DNA of 64,000 nt from Spirochaetaceae bacterium (lineage in GTDB: Bacteria; Spirochaetota; Spirochaetia; CADAEX01): the NCBI GenBank assembly GCA_009780675.1, contig WQZP01000006.1, positions 36,465 through 100,464 on the forward strand, in the 5' to 3' direction. Numbering within the stretch: position 1 is the stretch's first letter; each line of letters opens with the position of its first letter. A model generated the notes under the pieces. The model made no database searches. It was not told the origin of the DNA and was given only the letters and a program-made list of their open reading frames with translations. This document shows, piece after piece, positions 51,783 through 61,249 of this stretch. Made by a program: the position numbers and the translations under genes.

Positions 51783-53210
51783 TTATTGCAAATTATAAGA
51801 AGTTAAAATATATAACTCTCCGTGTATATAGTTTCTGGCAGGAAAAGTCTCACGATACAGCAATCTATTTAATCTATCAAAAAACTCAACTGTTACGATA
51901 TGCTCTCCTGGCTCAACCCAGAACTCCCCAACATAGGCCTGCCCAGGAAAATAGCGGGCGCTTCTTAAGTCTGCCTGTTCGGTTGCATCAACCGCAACGC
52001 CCAAAGCAATGCCCCCTAAAAATGAAAGCAACTGAGCTACTCCACCTGCATTGGCAGCTGCGGCACTGGCTGCTGATCTTGCTCGTCTGGTCAGAACCCC
52101 TTTTGTTACAGTCCGTACAATTGTCTTGAAAAGAATCATTCCTTGATTAAGCTTAAAAGTTTCCACAGCAACTGAGTCAAGTTTTTCAAGGAGCTCAAGG
52201 TCTCCGGCAGGAACACCATTTATAAGTATCTGAATTCTTGATACGCTTGATGGCCTCTTTATCATCTCTGGAACCTGGGCTCTGAAATTATATCCTCCGG
52301 CAACACCGTGAAATGGAATAGGGGTAAGATCTGTAAGGATCATCCTTCCAAAATCATCTTCGCGTTCCTGTGTTATTAAAATCAGATTTTCCAGTGTTGT
52401 AATTCTTAAAGTAGATGCTCTTTTTATTGGGCTTTGCCCGGTGAAGCCAATTATATTTATGCGCGCGTTATCTGTTCGTTCAAGCATTTTATCAAGATTC
52501 TTTGGCGCCGGGAAATTATAAATATTAGGCTGATCCCTGAATGCTTGTCTGAGCATTGCCAGATCAATGGCAGCGCTATCCCTTCTGCCGTCTGCCCGAT
52601 AAAGCAATACTCCAAGATACCGTGCAAGCGCTGAATTGTGAAATTCTGTCCTGCCTGCCCTGATAGTTCCTTGCGCATCTTCTGAGGTATTCATGCTTCG
52701 CGCCAAATTTCCATATCTATCTTCAAGGAGATTTAATTTATCTGTAAGCCTGCGGATTTCGACAAATGCGCCATCGAAACTGCCAAGCCTCATAAAATCA
52801 ATTGCTTTAAATATATTTATGTAAAGATCTTCAAAAGCTTCGCCAAAATATTCAAGTTGATAATCATTGACAAGAAAAGATGCCGCAGCATTTGTAATGC
52901 TTCTTGTAAAGTTTTCTTCAATAAGTCTCTCTGCTTCATTTAAAAAAGCAATACTTTGCTCAGGCTTTCCTGCAAAATGAAACAACATACCTATATCAAG
53001 AAATCTTAATACTTGATCTTTATCCCTGTATTGACTTGCTCTGCCTGTCGCGTGTTTTAGCCCCTCTGCAGCAGCCAGAAATTCGCGGGAAGCAACCAAT
53101 CCATCAGATTCCAGAAATCCTATATTACGTGTTGTTCTACATGAAGCAGATGCAAGTAAAAAAATAATTAATAAAAGAGTTAGTAATTTTTTGTTTATTA
53201 TTAATTTCAA
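51783..53210 (-). CDS. COG3014-like lipoprotein
   Basis: I choose TTG 53210 with AAAGGA upstream; this gives a textbook lipoprotein signal (KLIINKKLLTLLLIIFLLAS before SC). A GTG at 53234 is an alternative without a site. The mature protein has TPR-like helices (RFLDIGMLFHFAGKPEQSIAF), a hydrophobic Ala/Gly-rich stretch (about residues 385-425, SAASAAAANAGGVAQLL) and a beta-rich end. It matches COG3014 proteins that are always found beside LpoB and LPP20. It is the second of four co-directional genes. Confidence 0.8.
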   Translation of the reverse strand: MKLIINKKLLTLLLIIFLLASASCRTTRNIGFLESDGLVASREFLAAAEGLKHATGRASQYRDKDQVLRFLDIGMLFHFAGKPEQSIAFLNEAERLIEENFTRSITNAAASFLVNDYQLEYFGEAFEDLYINIFKAIDFMRLGSFDGAFVEIRRLTDKLNLLEDRYGNLARSMNTSEDAQGTIRAGRTEFHNSALARYLGVLLYRADGRRDSAAIDLAMLRQAFRDQPNIYNFPAPKNLDKMLERTDNARINIIGFTGQSPIKRASTLRITTLENLILITQEREDDFGRMILTDLTPIPFHGVAGGYNFRAQVPEMIKRPSSVSRIQILINGVPAGDLELLEKLDSVAVETFKLNQGMILFKTIVRTVTKGVLTRRARSAASAAAANAGGVAQLLSFLGGIALGVAVDATEQADLRSARYFPGQAYVGEFWVEPGEHIVTVEFFDRLNRLLYRETFPARNYIHGELYILTSYNLQ

Positions 53211-53260
53211 TTTATCCTTTTCCGCTTCATTCACAAAATTCAGCCCGCTAATAATTTTTT

Positions 53261-53878
53261 CTAGCGGCCCCTTCTCGGCTGTTCAATAAATTTTCTTATT
53301 TCTTTGCGGCCTATCCACACTCTTTCATTTGTTTCTATATGTGTGAGTTCCAGATTGGTTATATAACGAATAACACGCTGTTGTCCGCGATTTGTGGTAA
53401 TAGCATCTCCCTCAGATGTTATAACTCCACCAAGATAAAAATCTGCTCCTGTTTCCTGCCCAAGCCTTTTCATGGTCTCTGCGCTGGATTGAGTCTGCTG
53501 ATCCAGTCTTTCATCTCTTATACCTTGTCGCTCATCTGCTGATGCAACAAATCTTACCCTGCCTGAATTTATAAGTTCTCTTTCAAGGTCTTTTGTAAAT
53601 GCAAGTGTTTCAATATGTTCTCTGCTCCTGTTGCGCACTTCTCCTACAATTACGACCGGAGTTCTATTGTTCACTCTGGCAAAATTATTAATCCATGGAT
53701 GGCTGATAGCATCTCTTATCATTTCCTGGGCAACCAGTTGGGAATCTGAATCATTCCATCTGCCGCTCAAATCTATATGACTATCTAAATCTACTCTAGT
53801 AACCCTTGTACCTGAATTACAGGAAATTAAGGCAAATGTTATTACAATAATTATAGCTGATAAATAAAAATTTTTCAT
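53261..53878 (-). CDS. LpoB-like penicillin-binding-protein activator lipoprotein
   Basis: The signal peptide ends in LISC. The mature part has DLSGRWNDSDSQLVAQEMIRD and RTPVVIVGEVRNRSREHIET, then GADFYLGGVITSEGD, the LpoB (PF13036) fold. E. coli LpoB activates PBP1b from the outer membrane; related proteins serve other envelope complexes. It is the first gene of the operon, with a -10 (TATATT with TG) and a weak -35 at 53928-53956. Confidence 0.85.
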   Translation of the reverse strand: MKNFYLSAIIIVITFALISCNSGTRVTRVDLDSHIDLSGRWNDSDSQLVAQEMIRDAISHPWINNFARVNNRTPVVIVGEVRNRSREHIETLAFTKDLERELINSGRVRFVASADERQGIRDERLDQQTQSSAETMKRLGQETGADFYLGGVITSEGDAITTNRGQQRVIRYITNLELTHIETNERVWIGRKEIRKFIEQPRRGR

Positions 53879-53927
53879 TTTATTCTCCTGATTTTTTTTA
53901 ATTGGTTTAAATTTTATAATATCTGTA

Positions 53928-53956
53928 AATATAGCATGAAAAAAATAATATGATAA
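53928..53956 (-). promoter_or_regulatory. promoter of the LpoB-COG3014-LPP20 operon
   Basis: On the minus strand: TTATCA, a 17-nt spacer, TATATT preceded by TGC (extended -10). A start near 53921 leaves about 43 nt to the ATG with AGGAG. Confidence 0.55.
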
Positions 53957-54030
53957 GCGGTTTTATGAAGTTGCTGGTAAATATTTATCAGATCAAAGCA
54001 GAGCCATTTTCAAAATCTGTGGGTTATTTT

Positions 54031-57000
54031 TTAACCTGCCTTTAAATATTTACGTAATATCACGGTTATTTTGTCGATATCAAGAGGTTTACCAAGATGA
54101 TTGTCCATGCCAGCAGCGAGGCAAGCGTTTATATCATCTTTAAATACATTTGCAGTCATTGCAATGATTGGCAATCTTCCCCGTTGTCGCGGGGGCAAGG
54201 CGCGGATGTGTTTCGTAGCGTCCAGTCCGCCCATTTGCGGCATTTGCAAATCCATAAAGATAATATCGTGTTTTTCAGGGTCTGCAATAATCATATCCAG
54301 CGCTTCTTTGCCGTTTTCAGCGCAGTCAATAATAAGACCTGAATCTTCTAAAAGAGCTATAAGTATTTCGCGGTTTATTTCAATGTCTTCTGCAAGCAGC
54401 ATCCTCTTGCCTTCGAATTCGTTGGGGCGTACTGCATCATTCTCCTGGATATTGTCTGCTTCTGAATATTTGTCTTCAGTATCTTCATCTTTTTTGCTGC
54501 GCATTGATTTTACTGTGAAAGAAAATTTTGCGCCTTTACCCAGCTCTGACTCAACCCAAATCCTGCCGCCCATAAGCTCGACAATGCGTTTGGAAATTGA
54601 AAGCCCCAACCCTGTGCCTCCATATTCACGACTTGTTCCGCTTTGTGCCTGTTCGAATGCGCCAAACAGTTTCTCTTGTTGTTCGGCTGATATACCTATT
54701 CCGCTGTCAATTACATCGACGCGCAATTCACAACTGTTGTCAGCTTCCTCGGTCCAGGACGTATCAATATGGACTTCACCGCCTTCGGGCGTGAATTTCA
54801 CAGCGTTTGATAACAAGTTCGTTATTACCTGTGCCAGGCGTTGATCATCTCCCACGATGAGCTGCGGTATGCGGGAGTCCACATTAACGGTTAACTTCTG
54901 TTTTTTTTCATCTGCGCGAAAATGGATTACTGTCAGTACCCTTTGCAGCAGTTTTTCAAAATGGAACTCAATGGTCGAAATCTCTAGTTTGTCTGCTTCG
55001 ATTTTTGCCATATCGAGTATGTCGTTTATTACGCCAAGCAAATGGTATGATGCATCCCCTATTTTATTTAGGGCATGATTTTTTTCATCTATGCTCCCTG
55101 CTTTTTTTCCTATGATTGTCATACCAACGATGGCGTTCATAGGTGTCCGCATTTCATGACTCATATTCGCCAGAAAATCACTTTTAGCCTGGCTAGCAGC
55201 CTGGGCTTTCTCCTTTGCCTTTACCATTTCGGTTATATCGATCGCGTGCTGCAAGTGCACCTTGTTTCCGTCTGGCCAGTCAATATAACAATCTGAATGG
55301 CGAACGTATCTCTTTGTTTCTGGTATATATTCCTCCCATACAATAATTTTGTCTGGCTCTTTGTCAAGCTGGAAGCATGGGCATAATTTGCACCTCTTTT
55401 CAGCGCCATTCCGTAAAATTTTATAACAATATTTTCCGATAGCTTCATCGCCTTTGATATTAAAAATCTTCTTTAAATAAGTATTGACAAAGAGTAACTC
55501 GCCGGTGCTTGGAACAGTTGCATAGATAGCTGCGTCAATGCTGTTTAGTATGTTCTCCAGTACACTGAGAGAATTATTTTTTATTATAGTTGCTTCGTGG
55601 GCTTCCTTTACTGCGATTTCCAATTGCCTGGATTTATCAAGAATGTCATGAGTCATTTCGTTACGAATAAAAGAGTTGGCAATTAACAAGCTTGCGGAAT
55701 GTAAAATTGATTCCTCTTCTTGTGTAAATATCCTCTCGTTATGGCAGTCATCAAAGCCAATGAAGCCCCAAAACTGTTCTTTTATAAATATTGGAACTAC
55801 CAGAATTGAAATGATTCCAGCAGGTGACAAAAACGCCTGTATTTCTGCAGACATATTGGATACAAAACCGTTTATGCATTCCCTGTTTGATAAAATTTTT
55901 TTCCACCCTGGAAAAGTCTTGCTGTAACCATACATTTTTTTATTTGCAAAAAATATAGTTTTTTGCTTAGACCATTTACATAATTGATAAGCGTAAAGCC
56001 TTCTATTTATAATATGATTTTTCCAAATATACACACAATCAACTTTTACAACCTTGGCTATCTTGCTTATTCCCTGACTTAAAAATTTGTTAAAAGAATC
56101 CATATCTGAATTGAGCAATAAGCCAGCCATTTGATTCACTGCCTGCATTAAATTTCCCCGTTGCTTCAGCTGCTCAGTAGTATCGCGTATGTTTTTAATC
56201 ATTTCATTATTAATAAAAGAGTTAGCTATTAACAGACTGGCAGAGTGTAATATTGATTCCTCTTCTTGTGTGAATATCCGTTCTCTGTGGCAGTCATCGA
56301 AACAAACAAAACCCCAAAATTGATCTTTTATAAATATCGGCACTACCAGAATGGATAAAATTCCTTCTGGACTTAAATGATCCTTTTCTTTTTGTGACAT
56401 ACTACGCACCAGGCTATTTATACATTTTCCGCTTGCCAGGTTTTCTTCCCATCCTGGTATAACTTCGCTGTATTTATATGGCACACCATCCTCAAATCTT
56501 GTCTTCTCCGGAGACCATTCGAATACTTGAAAGCAATAAAGTTCCCCATCGATTATATGATTTTCCCAAAGAGATACACAGTCAACTTTTACAGCCTCGG
56601 CTATCATCCTCATGCTTTGTTGTGAAGCTAATTCAAAAAAACCTGTATCTGAATTTAACAGCAGGATAGCTGCTTGATTTACTACCTGCAGCAAGTTATC
56701 CCGGTACCTGATGGCCTCCATTATCTTGTTATGCTCGCGCATATCGCGCGTATATCCTACAACAACATTATCGTTGCCGTATTTTGCCCGGACAAGAGTG
56801 ACTTCTGCGGGAATTGGCGTATCGTCGCTGGGTAACTGATGCATCCAGTCGAAAATGCAAATGCCTTCCTTAAAGGCTTTATTCACGAGCATTACTGCCT
56901 TTTCATCGGATCGCTGGCCATCCGGCTGGTACTCGGGCGAGCAGCACTCCAGGAATTTATCTATGTATTCCTGCTTATCCTTAAATCCGTACAGTTTTAC

Positions 57001-58224
57001 ACCTGCTTCATTACAGTCTATTGTATGGAGGCTCCTGTTCCATATCTGGGTGCAAAGCGGTGATGTGTCAAGCATTAGTATTAAACGTTCGTTAGCTTCA
57101 TTTATTTTCTTTACTAAAGCTTGGCGGTTTATTACGCTTGCCATCATTAAACTTACCGATGCTAGTATATTGATTTCATCTTTTGTAAAATTCCGTTCTT
57201 GCGTACAGTCGTCAATACTGAATAATCCCCAAAGTTCTTCATCCAGGTAGAGTGGGATAAGAAAAACAGACTTTATGTCAAAAGCTTTGAAATACTCCTG
57301 TTCTTCCGGTGTCATGCTTGAAATAGGTCCACCAACATATTCATTGCGCCTGAATTTGCTTTGCCATTCAGACATTTTTATATACGGGGTCATATTGTTC
57401 GCAGGAACCGCAATTTTTTTCTCACCAGTTTTACTAAGCCAGTTATAAGCGTGGAAAAAGTTGAGTTCGTTATCTGCTATTGTGCTTCGCCAGATGTGGA
57501 CGCGGTCAGCGTTTGTGGAGTGGCCTATAATTTCCATGCTTGCCATGAGCGTGGATTCAATACCTTCACTTACATCTGCTTCAAGCAGTAATGCTGCAGC
57601 TTGGCTAACAGCCTGCAGCAGGCGTTCCCGATTCATATGTTGATTTTGTGTATGCTTTTTATCGGTTATGTCCATAAATGCGCCTGCCATTCTGATCGGG
57701 ATACCCACGCTGTCTCGCACTGTAGTTCCAAAAGCTTTAATATGGCGATACTCTCCATTTTTATGCATGATGCGATATTCTATGTTAAGCGGTGTATTTC
57801 CTGAGTAGTCGTATAAATGAGCTGTAACTGCGTTTAATGCCATCTCCTTATCTTCTGGATGGAGTTTACTGATCAAGCTGCCAAGAATATTGGGGAAGTC
57901 GTTTTCATTATTATAACCAAGCATATTTCGTAATTCATCTGACCATGTAACTGCATTGTTGGGGTTGATATTTTCTGTGTTCACAACATCCATATCCCAC
58001 AGAGCGATACCAAGAGCTTTGCTTGTTAGTTTGTACTTCATCAGGTCATATTCGATCGCTGTCCGGTAATTGCAGACAGCCTCGTTTATCAGTCGGATAG
58101 TTTCTATTTCCTCAGGAGATAACCCTTCGCAGTTAAGAGCAGCAGAGAAATCGCCAGCTTTACCGGCAATGACAAGTCGTTTCAATTCATCCAATGCTTT
58201 CTTGTTGTAACAGGATTCGCTCAT
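54031..58224 (-). CDS. cytosolic multi-GAF/PAS hybrid sensor histidine kinase
   Basis: 1397 residues with no membrane span. Order: helical N-terminus, PAS (about 70-200), GAF1 (205-385), PAS (385-510), GAF2 (515-700), GAF3 (705-895), Cys-rich PAS (905-1010), HisKA with His1023 ([13 protein letters not shown]), HATPase (1120-1235) and receiver with Asp1325 (FMDLQMPQMGG). GAF2 and GAF3 are near copies, also in the DNA. The C-terminal half is clearly related to the kinase at 15450. It should sense cytosolic ligands. A strong extended -10 (TGT-TATAAT at 58272-58277) lies upstream. Confidence 0.92.
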   Translation of the reverse strand: MSESCYNKKALDELKRLVIAGKAGDFSAALNCEGLSPEEIETIRLINEAVCNYRTAIEYDLMKYKLTSKALGIALWDMDVVNTENINPNNAVTWSDELRNMLGYNNENDFPNILGSLISKLHPEDKEMALNAVTAHLYDYSGNTPLNIEYRIMHKNGEYRHIKAFGTTVRDSVGIPIRMAGAFMDITDKKHTQNQHMNRERLLQAVSQAAALLLEADVSEGIESTLMASMEIIGHSTNADRVHIWRSTIADNELNFFHAYNWLSKTGEKKIAVPANNMTPYIKMSEWQSKFRRNEYVGGPISSMTPEEQEYFKAFDIKSVFLIPLYLDEELWGLFSIDDCTQERNFTKDEINILASVSLMMASVINRQALVKKINEANERLILMLDTSPLCTQIWNRSLHTIDCNEAGVKLYGFKDKQEYIDKFLECCSPEYQPDGQRSDEKAVMLVNKAFKEGICIFDWMHQLPSDDTPIPAEVTLVRAKYGNDNVVVGYTRDMREHNKIMEAIRYRDNLLQVVNQAAILLLNSDTGFFELASQQSMRMIAEAVKVDCVSLWENHIIDGELYCFQVFEWSPEKTRFEDGVPYKYSEVIPGWEENLASGKCINSLVRSMSQKEKDHLSPEGILSILVVPIFIKDQFWGFVCFDDCHRERIFTQEEESILHSASLLIANSFINNEMIKNIRDTTEQLKQRGNLMQAVNQMAGLLLNSDMDSFNKFLSQGISKIAKVVKVDCVYIWKNHIINRRLYAYQLCKWSKQKTIFFANKKMYGYSKTFPGWKKILSNRECINGFVSNMSAEIQAFLSPAGIISILVVPIFIKEQFWGFIGFDDCHNERIFTQEEESILHSASLLIANSFIRNEMTHDILDKSRQLEIAVKEAHEATIIKNNSLSVLENILNSIDAAIYATVPSTGELLFVNTYLKKIFNIKGDEAIGKYCYKILRNGAEKRCKLCPCFQLDKEPDKIIVWEEYIPETKRYVRHSDCYIDWPDGNKVHLQHAIDITEMVKAKEKAQAASQAKSDFLANMSHEMRTPMNAIVGMTIIGKKAGSIDEKNHALNKIGDASYHLLGVINDILDMAKIEADKLEISTIEFHFEKLLQRVLTVIHFRADEKKQKLTVNVDSRIPQLIVGDDQRLAQVITNLLSNAVKFTPEGGEVHIDTSWTEEADNSCELRVDVIDSGIGISAEQQEKLFGAFEQAQSGTSREYGGTGLGLSISKRIVELMGGRIWVESELGKGAKFSFTVKSMRSKKDEDTEDKYSEADNIQENDAVRPNEFEGKRMLLAEDIEINREILIALLEDSGLIIDCAENGKEALDMIIADPEKHDIIFMDLQMPQMGGLDATKHIRALPPRQRGRLPIIAMTANVFKDDINACLAAGMDNHLGKPLDIDKITVILRKYLKAG

Positions 58225-58413
58225 ATATTTTTTCCAGCCTCATAATATCATTTATCCTCTGAATAGCAGGTATTATAACATGAGCTATAATAAAATCTAA
58301 GAACATTTTTGTACATATCGCCGAAATATTTTGTTTAACTCGCCAATATATGAGGGGGAATAGGAAATTTCAGTTTTTTTTCTGAGGAGGGTGCTATTTT
58401 TTTCAAACAACAC

Positions 58414-58448
58414 TTGACAGTCGTAGTACCATGATATATGCTATATCA
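58414..58448 (+). promoter_or_regulatory. padR promoter with overlapping palindrome
   Basis: TTGACA (58414-58419), a 17-nt spacer and TATGCT (58437-58442). TGATATA-TGC-TATATCA (58432-58448), a perfect 7-bp inverted repeat, covers the -10. PadR proteins commonly repress their own gene, so this is a likely operator. Confidence 0.75.
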
Positions 58449-58506
58449 CGACAAGCAATATAGCGATCCTGAAGCAAGTGCAGGGCATTTGAAAAGAGGT
58501 AATATT

Positions 58507-58845
58507 ATGGATCCAAAACTATCATCCGATCTTTTGCGTGGGCATACAGATACAATTGTCCTTGGCATACTTTGGCGAGGAGACAAATATGGATTTGAAA
58601 TTTATAAGACAATTCTCGAAAAAACAGATGAAGAATATGAGCTAAAAGAAACAACTTTATACTCAAGTTATAAGAGGCTTGAGAAAGAGGGGTATATTAC
58701 AGCCTATTGGGGAGACGAAACTCTTGGCGGCAGGCGTAAATATTATCACATTACAGAAAAGGGAAAAAAACTATATATGCAAAATAAAAAAGATTGGGCA
58801 TTTACACAAAAAATTCTTAATAGCCTTTTGGAGGAAAGCAAATGA
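58507..58845 (+). CDS. PadR-family transcriptional regulator
   Basis: I start at ATG 58507 with AAGAGGT upstream. The winged helix has the PadR pattern: GHTDTIVLGILWRGDKYGFEIY, then YELKETTLYSSYKRLEKEGYI and RRKYYHITEKGKKLY, the beta wing. The C-terminal helix (about 90-112) is short, as in small subfamily-2 members. Its stop overlaps the start of the membrane gene by ATGA, so the pair is co-regulated; the family typically senses drugs or cell-envelope stress. Confidence 0.9.
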   Translation: MDPKLSSDLLRGHTDTIVLGILWRGDKYGFEIYKTILEKTDEEYELKETTLYSSYKRLEKEGYITAYWGDETLGGRRKYYHITEKGKKLYMQNKKDWAFTQKILNSLLEESK

Positions 58846-59711
58846 ATACCGGAGAATATATCGATAAATTATTTTCAGATTATGAAGATAATAAAACATT
58901 ATCAGACTTTAAAGAGGAGCTTGAGTCAAATTTAAAAGACAGAATAAGTTACCTGCAATCAAAAGGAACTTCTGAACAGGATGCATGGGAAAAAGCTACA
59001 GCAGAATTAACTGATATTTCGGAAATAGCACAGCAGCTTAGCCTTAAAAAGCAGAAAGAAGTTTTTGCAGATATGTATCTTAAAACAAGAAATTATATAA
59101 GCACTAAAAGAGCAGTTTTATATATATTGTTTGGAGGGTTTCTGGCCCTTGGAATTATTTTATCAGTCCTTTCATACTTATCTACTGATAATCCAATGGC
59201 AGGGCTGGGGGCATTGATCCCATTTATGATAATTCCTGTTTGCGGACTTATATTTATGGGACTCACACAGGAAACAGCCGGAAGATACCCTTTTCCATGG
59301 AAAAGAGCTGTTTTCTACGTTATTTCAATAGCCGTAATACTTTTTGGACTGATTGTTTTCTCCATGATGTTTTTTACGTCAGAGGCAGGTCTCCCCGAAG
59401 CTATTGCAACCCTTATCCCTTTTGCGCTTCCTGGTTTGATGCTTCTTGTTTTTCTTGGCTTGACAGAGAAAGAACATCGCAAGCCATGGGCAATTAAGCA
59501 AGAAATTGAGATTATGAAACACGGTGAACTATATAATAATCCCCAAAAATCCATGAAGAGAGGGCTCTTGTCAGGAGCATTATGGTTATTTACAACAGCA
59601 TTGGTTGTTACTTTGGGAATGATATTTGGATTTAGATATTCATTGCCTCTTTTTTTATTTGCTGTCGCAGGAGAAGTCCTTATAGAATTTTTTATGATTT
59701 CTAAAAAATAG
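58842..59711 (+). CDS. membrane protein with permease-prefix (HAAS/DUF1700-like) domain
   Basis: Residues 1-75 are helical and charged (FKEELESNLKDRISYLQSKG, AWEKATAELTDISEIAQQL), typical of the HAAS domain paired with PadR regulators. Six hydrophobic spans follow, starting with LYILFGGFLALGIILSVL. It is translationally coupled to padR. PadR-HAAS pairs respond to envelope stress or antimicrobial compounds; the sensor or effector role of this membrane part is inference. Confidence 0.8.
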   Translation: MNTGEYIDKLFSDYEDNKTLSDFKEELESNLKDRISYLQSKGTSEQDAWEKATAELTDISEIAQQLSLKKQKEVFADMYLKTRNYISTKRAVLYILFGGFLALGIILSVLSYLSTDNPMAGLGALIPFMIIPVCGLIFMGLTQETAGRYPFPWKRAVFYVISIAVILFGLIVFSMMFFTSEAGLPEAIATLIPFALPGLMLLVFLGLTEKEHRKPWAIKQEIEIMKHGELYNNPQKSMKRGLLSGALWLFTTALVVTLGMIFGFRYSLPLFLFAVAGEVLIEFFMISKK

Positions 59712-59769
59712 CTATAGATATTTACTTTTTTGTTAAATTATGCTGGAATAAGAGCCGGAAAATAATCCT

Positions 59770-60840
59770 ATGGGACAACATAATTTTGAACAATACCGGC
59801 TGGAAGCAATAAATTGGGTAGAAAAACATAGAGATTTTCAAACCGAAGACAGGGAGCAAGAAACTTTGCGGGTTGCTCCCAGAGAATGGCGGCCAGACAA
59901 TATAAGCCCAGAAAAGGGAATTTTACTCGTACATGGACTTGGCAACTCTTCGTGGGATTTTGTAGATATAGCCCCGGTTCTTGCCAATAATGGCTTTCTT
60001 GTAAGAACAGTCCTCCTTGCAGGGTGCGGCACTAAACCTTCTGATATGCTTTATGTCACTATCGATGACTGGAGAAGAACAATCAGGGAACAAATAGCAA
60101 TACTCTCCAAAGAAGTTAAAGATGTTTATCTTGGAGGGTTTTCGGGCGGAGTCAATCTTGTTTTGGAATATGCAATGAATCAGCCGGAGATAAAAGGGCT
60201 TTTGCTTTTTTCTTCTGCCATAAAAGCAAAAACATTTTGGGCTTTTACAGCTCCTGTTCTTGCCAAGACCAGAAAATGGGCGCTTAATCCCAAAAAACAC
60301 CCTGCGCAGTTTTTATACCGCTATATTAATATGCCGACCAACGCGCTTAAGCAATTTTATTCTTCAAGCGTATCTGCCCGCTCTCTTTTGAAAAAAAACT
60401 ATTATACTAAACCCGTGTTAATTGTGCAGACAAGACACGATTATATTGTTAACTCCAGGTATATTCTTAAATTATTTGAGTCAAAATTTACCCACCCTGA
60501 CAGCAGGCTCATTTGGTATGGGGACCTTCCAGCCGGAGCTAAAATTTCTTCCAGAGTACTTGCCCGTTCCGACTATTTGCCGGAGTGGAAAATAAGCCAG
60601 TTCTCCCATTCCAGCGTACTTTTTTCTCCCAAAAATGAAGAGTATGGCAGAGAAGGCCGCCGAAGATTTTGCTGGAACGGCCAAAAGCGGGGAGATTATG
60701 AAAAGTGCCTCCTGGGAGAAGATGTTTGGTATTCAGATTATGGATATAGGGAAAAAGGGAAAATTCACGCCCGGCTGACATTTAATCCGTACTTTGAATG
60801 GCAAGCTGAAATAATGTTGGAAGTATTAAAAAGTCAATAA
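59770..60840 (+). CDS. alpha/beta hydrolase (carboxylesterase/lysophospholipase-like)
   Basis: The fold markers are LLVHGLGNSSWDF (oxyanion), GGFSGGVNLVLEYA with the GxSxG nucleophile serine near residue 124 and VQTRHDYIVNSRY with the acid aspartate; FSHSSVLFS may give the histidine. No signal peptide. At 356 aa it is larger than a minimal esterase (about 250), with a long C-terminal extension rich in Arg, Tyr and Trp. Substrate unknown. It is a single gene 58 nt after the PadR operon and may be read through from it. Confidence 0.8.
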   Translation: MGQHNFEQYRLEAINWVEKHRDFQTEDREQETLRVAPREWRPDNISPEKGILLVHGLGNSSWDFVDIAPVLANNGFLVRTVLLAGCGTKPSDMLYVTIDDWRRTIREQIAILSKEVKDVYLGGFSGGVNLVLEYAMNQPEIKGLLLFSSAIKAKTFWAFTAPVLAKTRKWALNPKKHPAQFLYRYINMPTNALKQFYSSSVSARSLLKKNYYTKPVLIVQTRHDYIVNSRYILKLFESKFTHPDSRLIWYGDLPAGAKISSRVLARSDYLPEWKISQFSHSSVLFSPKNEEYGREGRRRFCWNGQKRGDYEKCLLGEDVWYSDYGYREKGKIHARLTFNPYFEWQAEIMLEVLKSQ

Positions 60841-60894
60841 ACCGTTTTACTCTAAAGTTATAGCAGTCCCGCTCGAAGTTTTTTTCGCCATAAT

Positions 60895-60968
60895 TACGCC
60901 CAAGAGGATTCGAACCTCTGACCTACGGCTTAGAAGGCCGTTGCTCTATCCAGCTGAGCTATGGACGC
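60895..60968 (-). tRNA. tRNA-Arg (UCU)
   Basis: A full cloverleaf on the minus strand: acceptor GCGTCCA/TGGGCGT with a first G-U pair, D arm GCTC...GAGC, anticodon loop CTTCTAA reading UCU, T arm AGAGG-TTCGAAT-CCTCT, discriminator A. CCA is not encoded. It is 5 nt from the tRNA-Pro gene. Confidence 0.97.
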
Positions 60969-60973
60969 GCGAT

Positions 60974-61046
60974 TCGGGATAGAAGGACTCGAACCTTCGG
61001 TCTCCAGTTCCCAAAACTGGCGCCTTAGCCACTAGGCAACATCCCG
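60974..61046 (-). tRNA. tRNA-Pro (UGG)
   Basis: Minus strand: acceptor CGGGATG/TATCCCG, anticodon loop TTTGGGA reading UGG, T arm GAAGG-TTCGAGT-CCTTC, discriminator A. It is upstream of tRNA-Arg in the same transcript. Confidence 0.97.
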
Positions 61047-61085
61047 AGATTTATGAATTATACTGATATTCTACTCACATGGTCA

Positions 61086-61220
61086 ATATCCGAAGGACTT
61101 TCCCGTAGATTTAAAAACAGATTTATTTTTGTTTCGTAGAAGCATACGGGATATCCGAAGGAGTACCCCGTAACAAGTACGGGACTTTCCCGTAGATTTA
61201 AAAACAGATTTATTTTTGTT
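61086..61220. repeat. tandem repeat with alternating CCCGTA/TACGGG arms
   Basis: A 39-bp block starting GGACTTTCCCGTAG and ending TTATTTTTGTT occurs exactly at 61095-61133 and 61182-61220. ATATCCGAAGGA recurs at 61086 and 61151. CCCGTA (61102, 61167, 61189) and TACGGG (61145, 61178) alternate, so several mutually exclusive hairpins can form. It is 3' of the MliC-like gene and 5' of the tRNA pair. Confidence 0.75.
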
Positions 61221-61249
61221 CCACAAGTTATTCGGGGGCTATCAACAAA

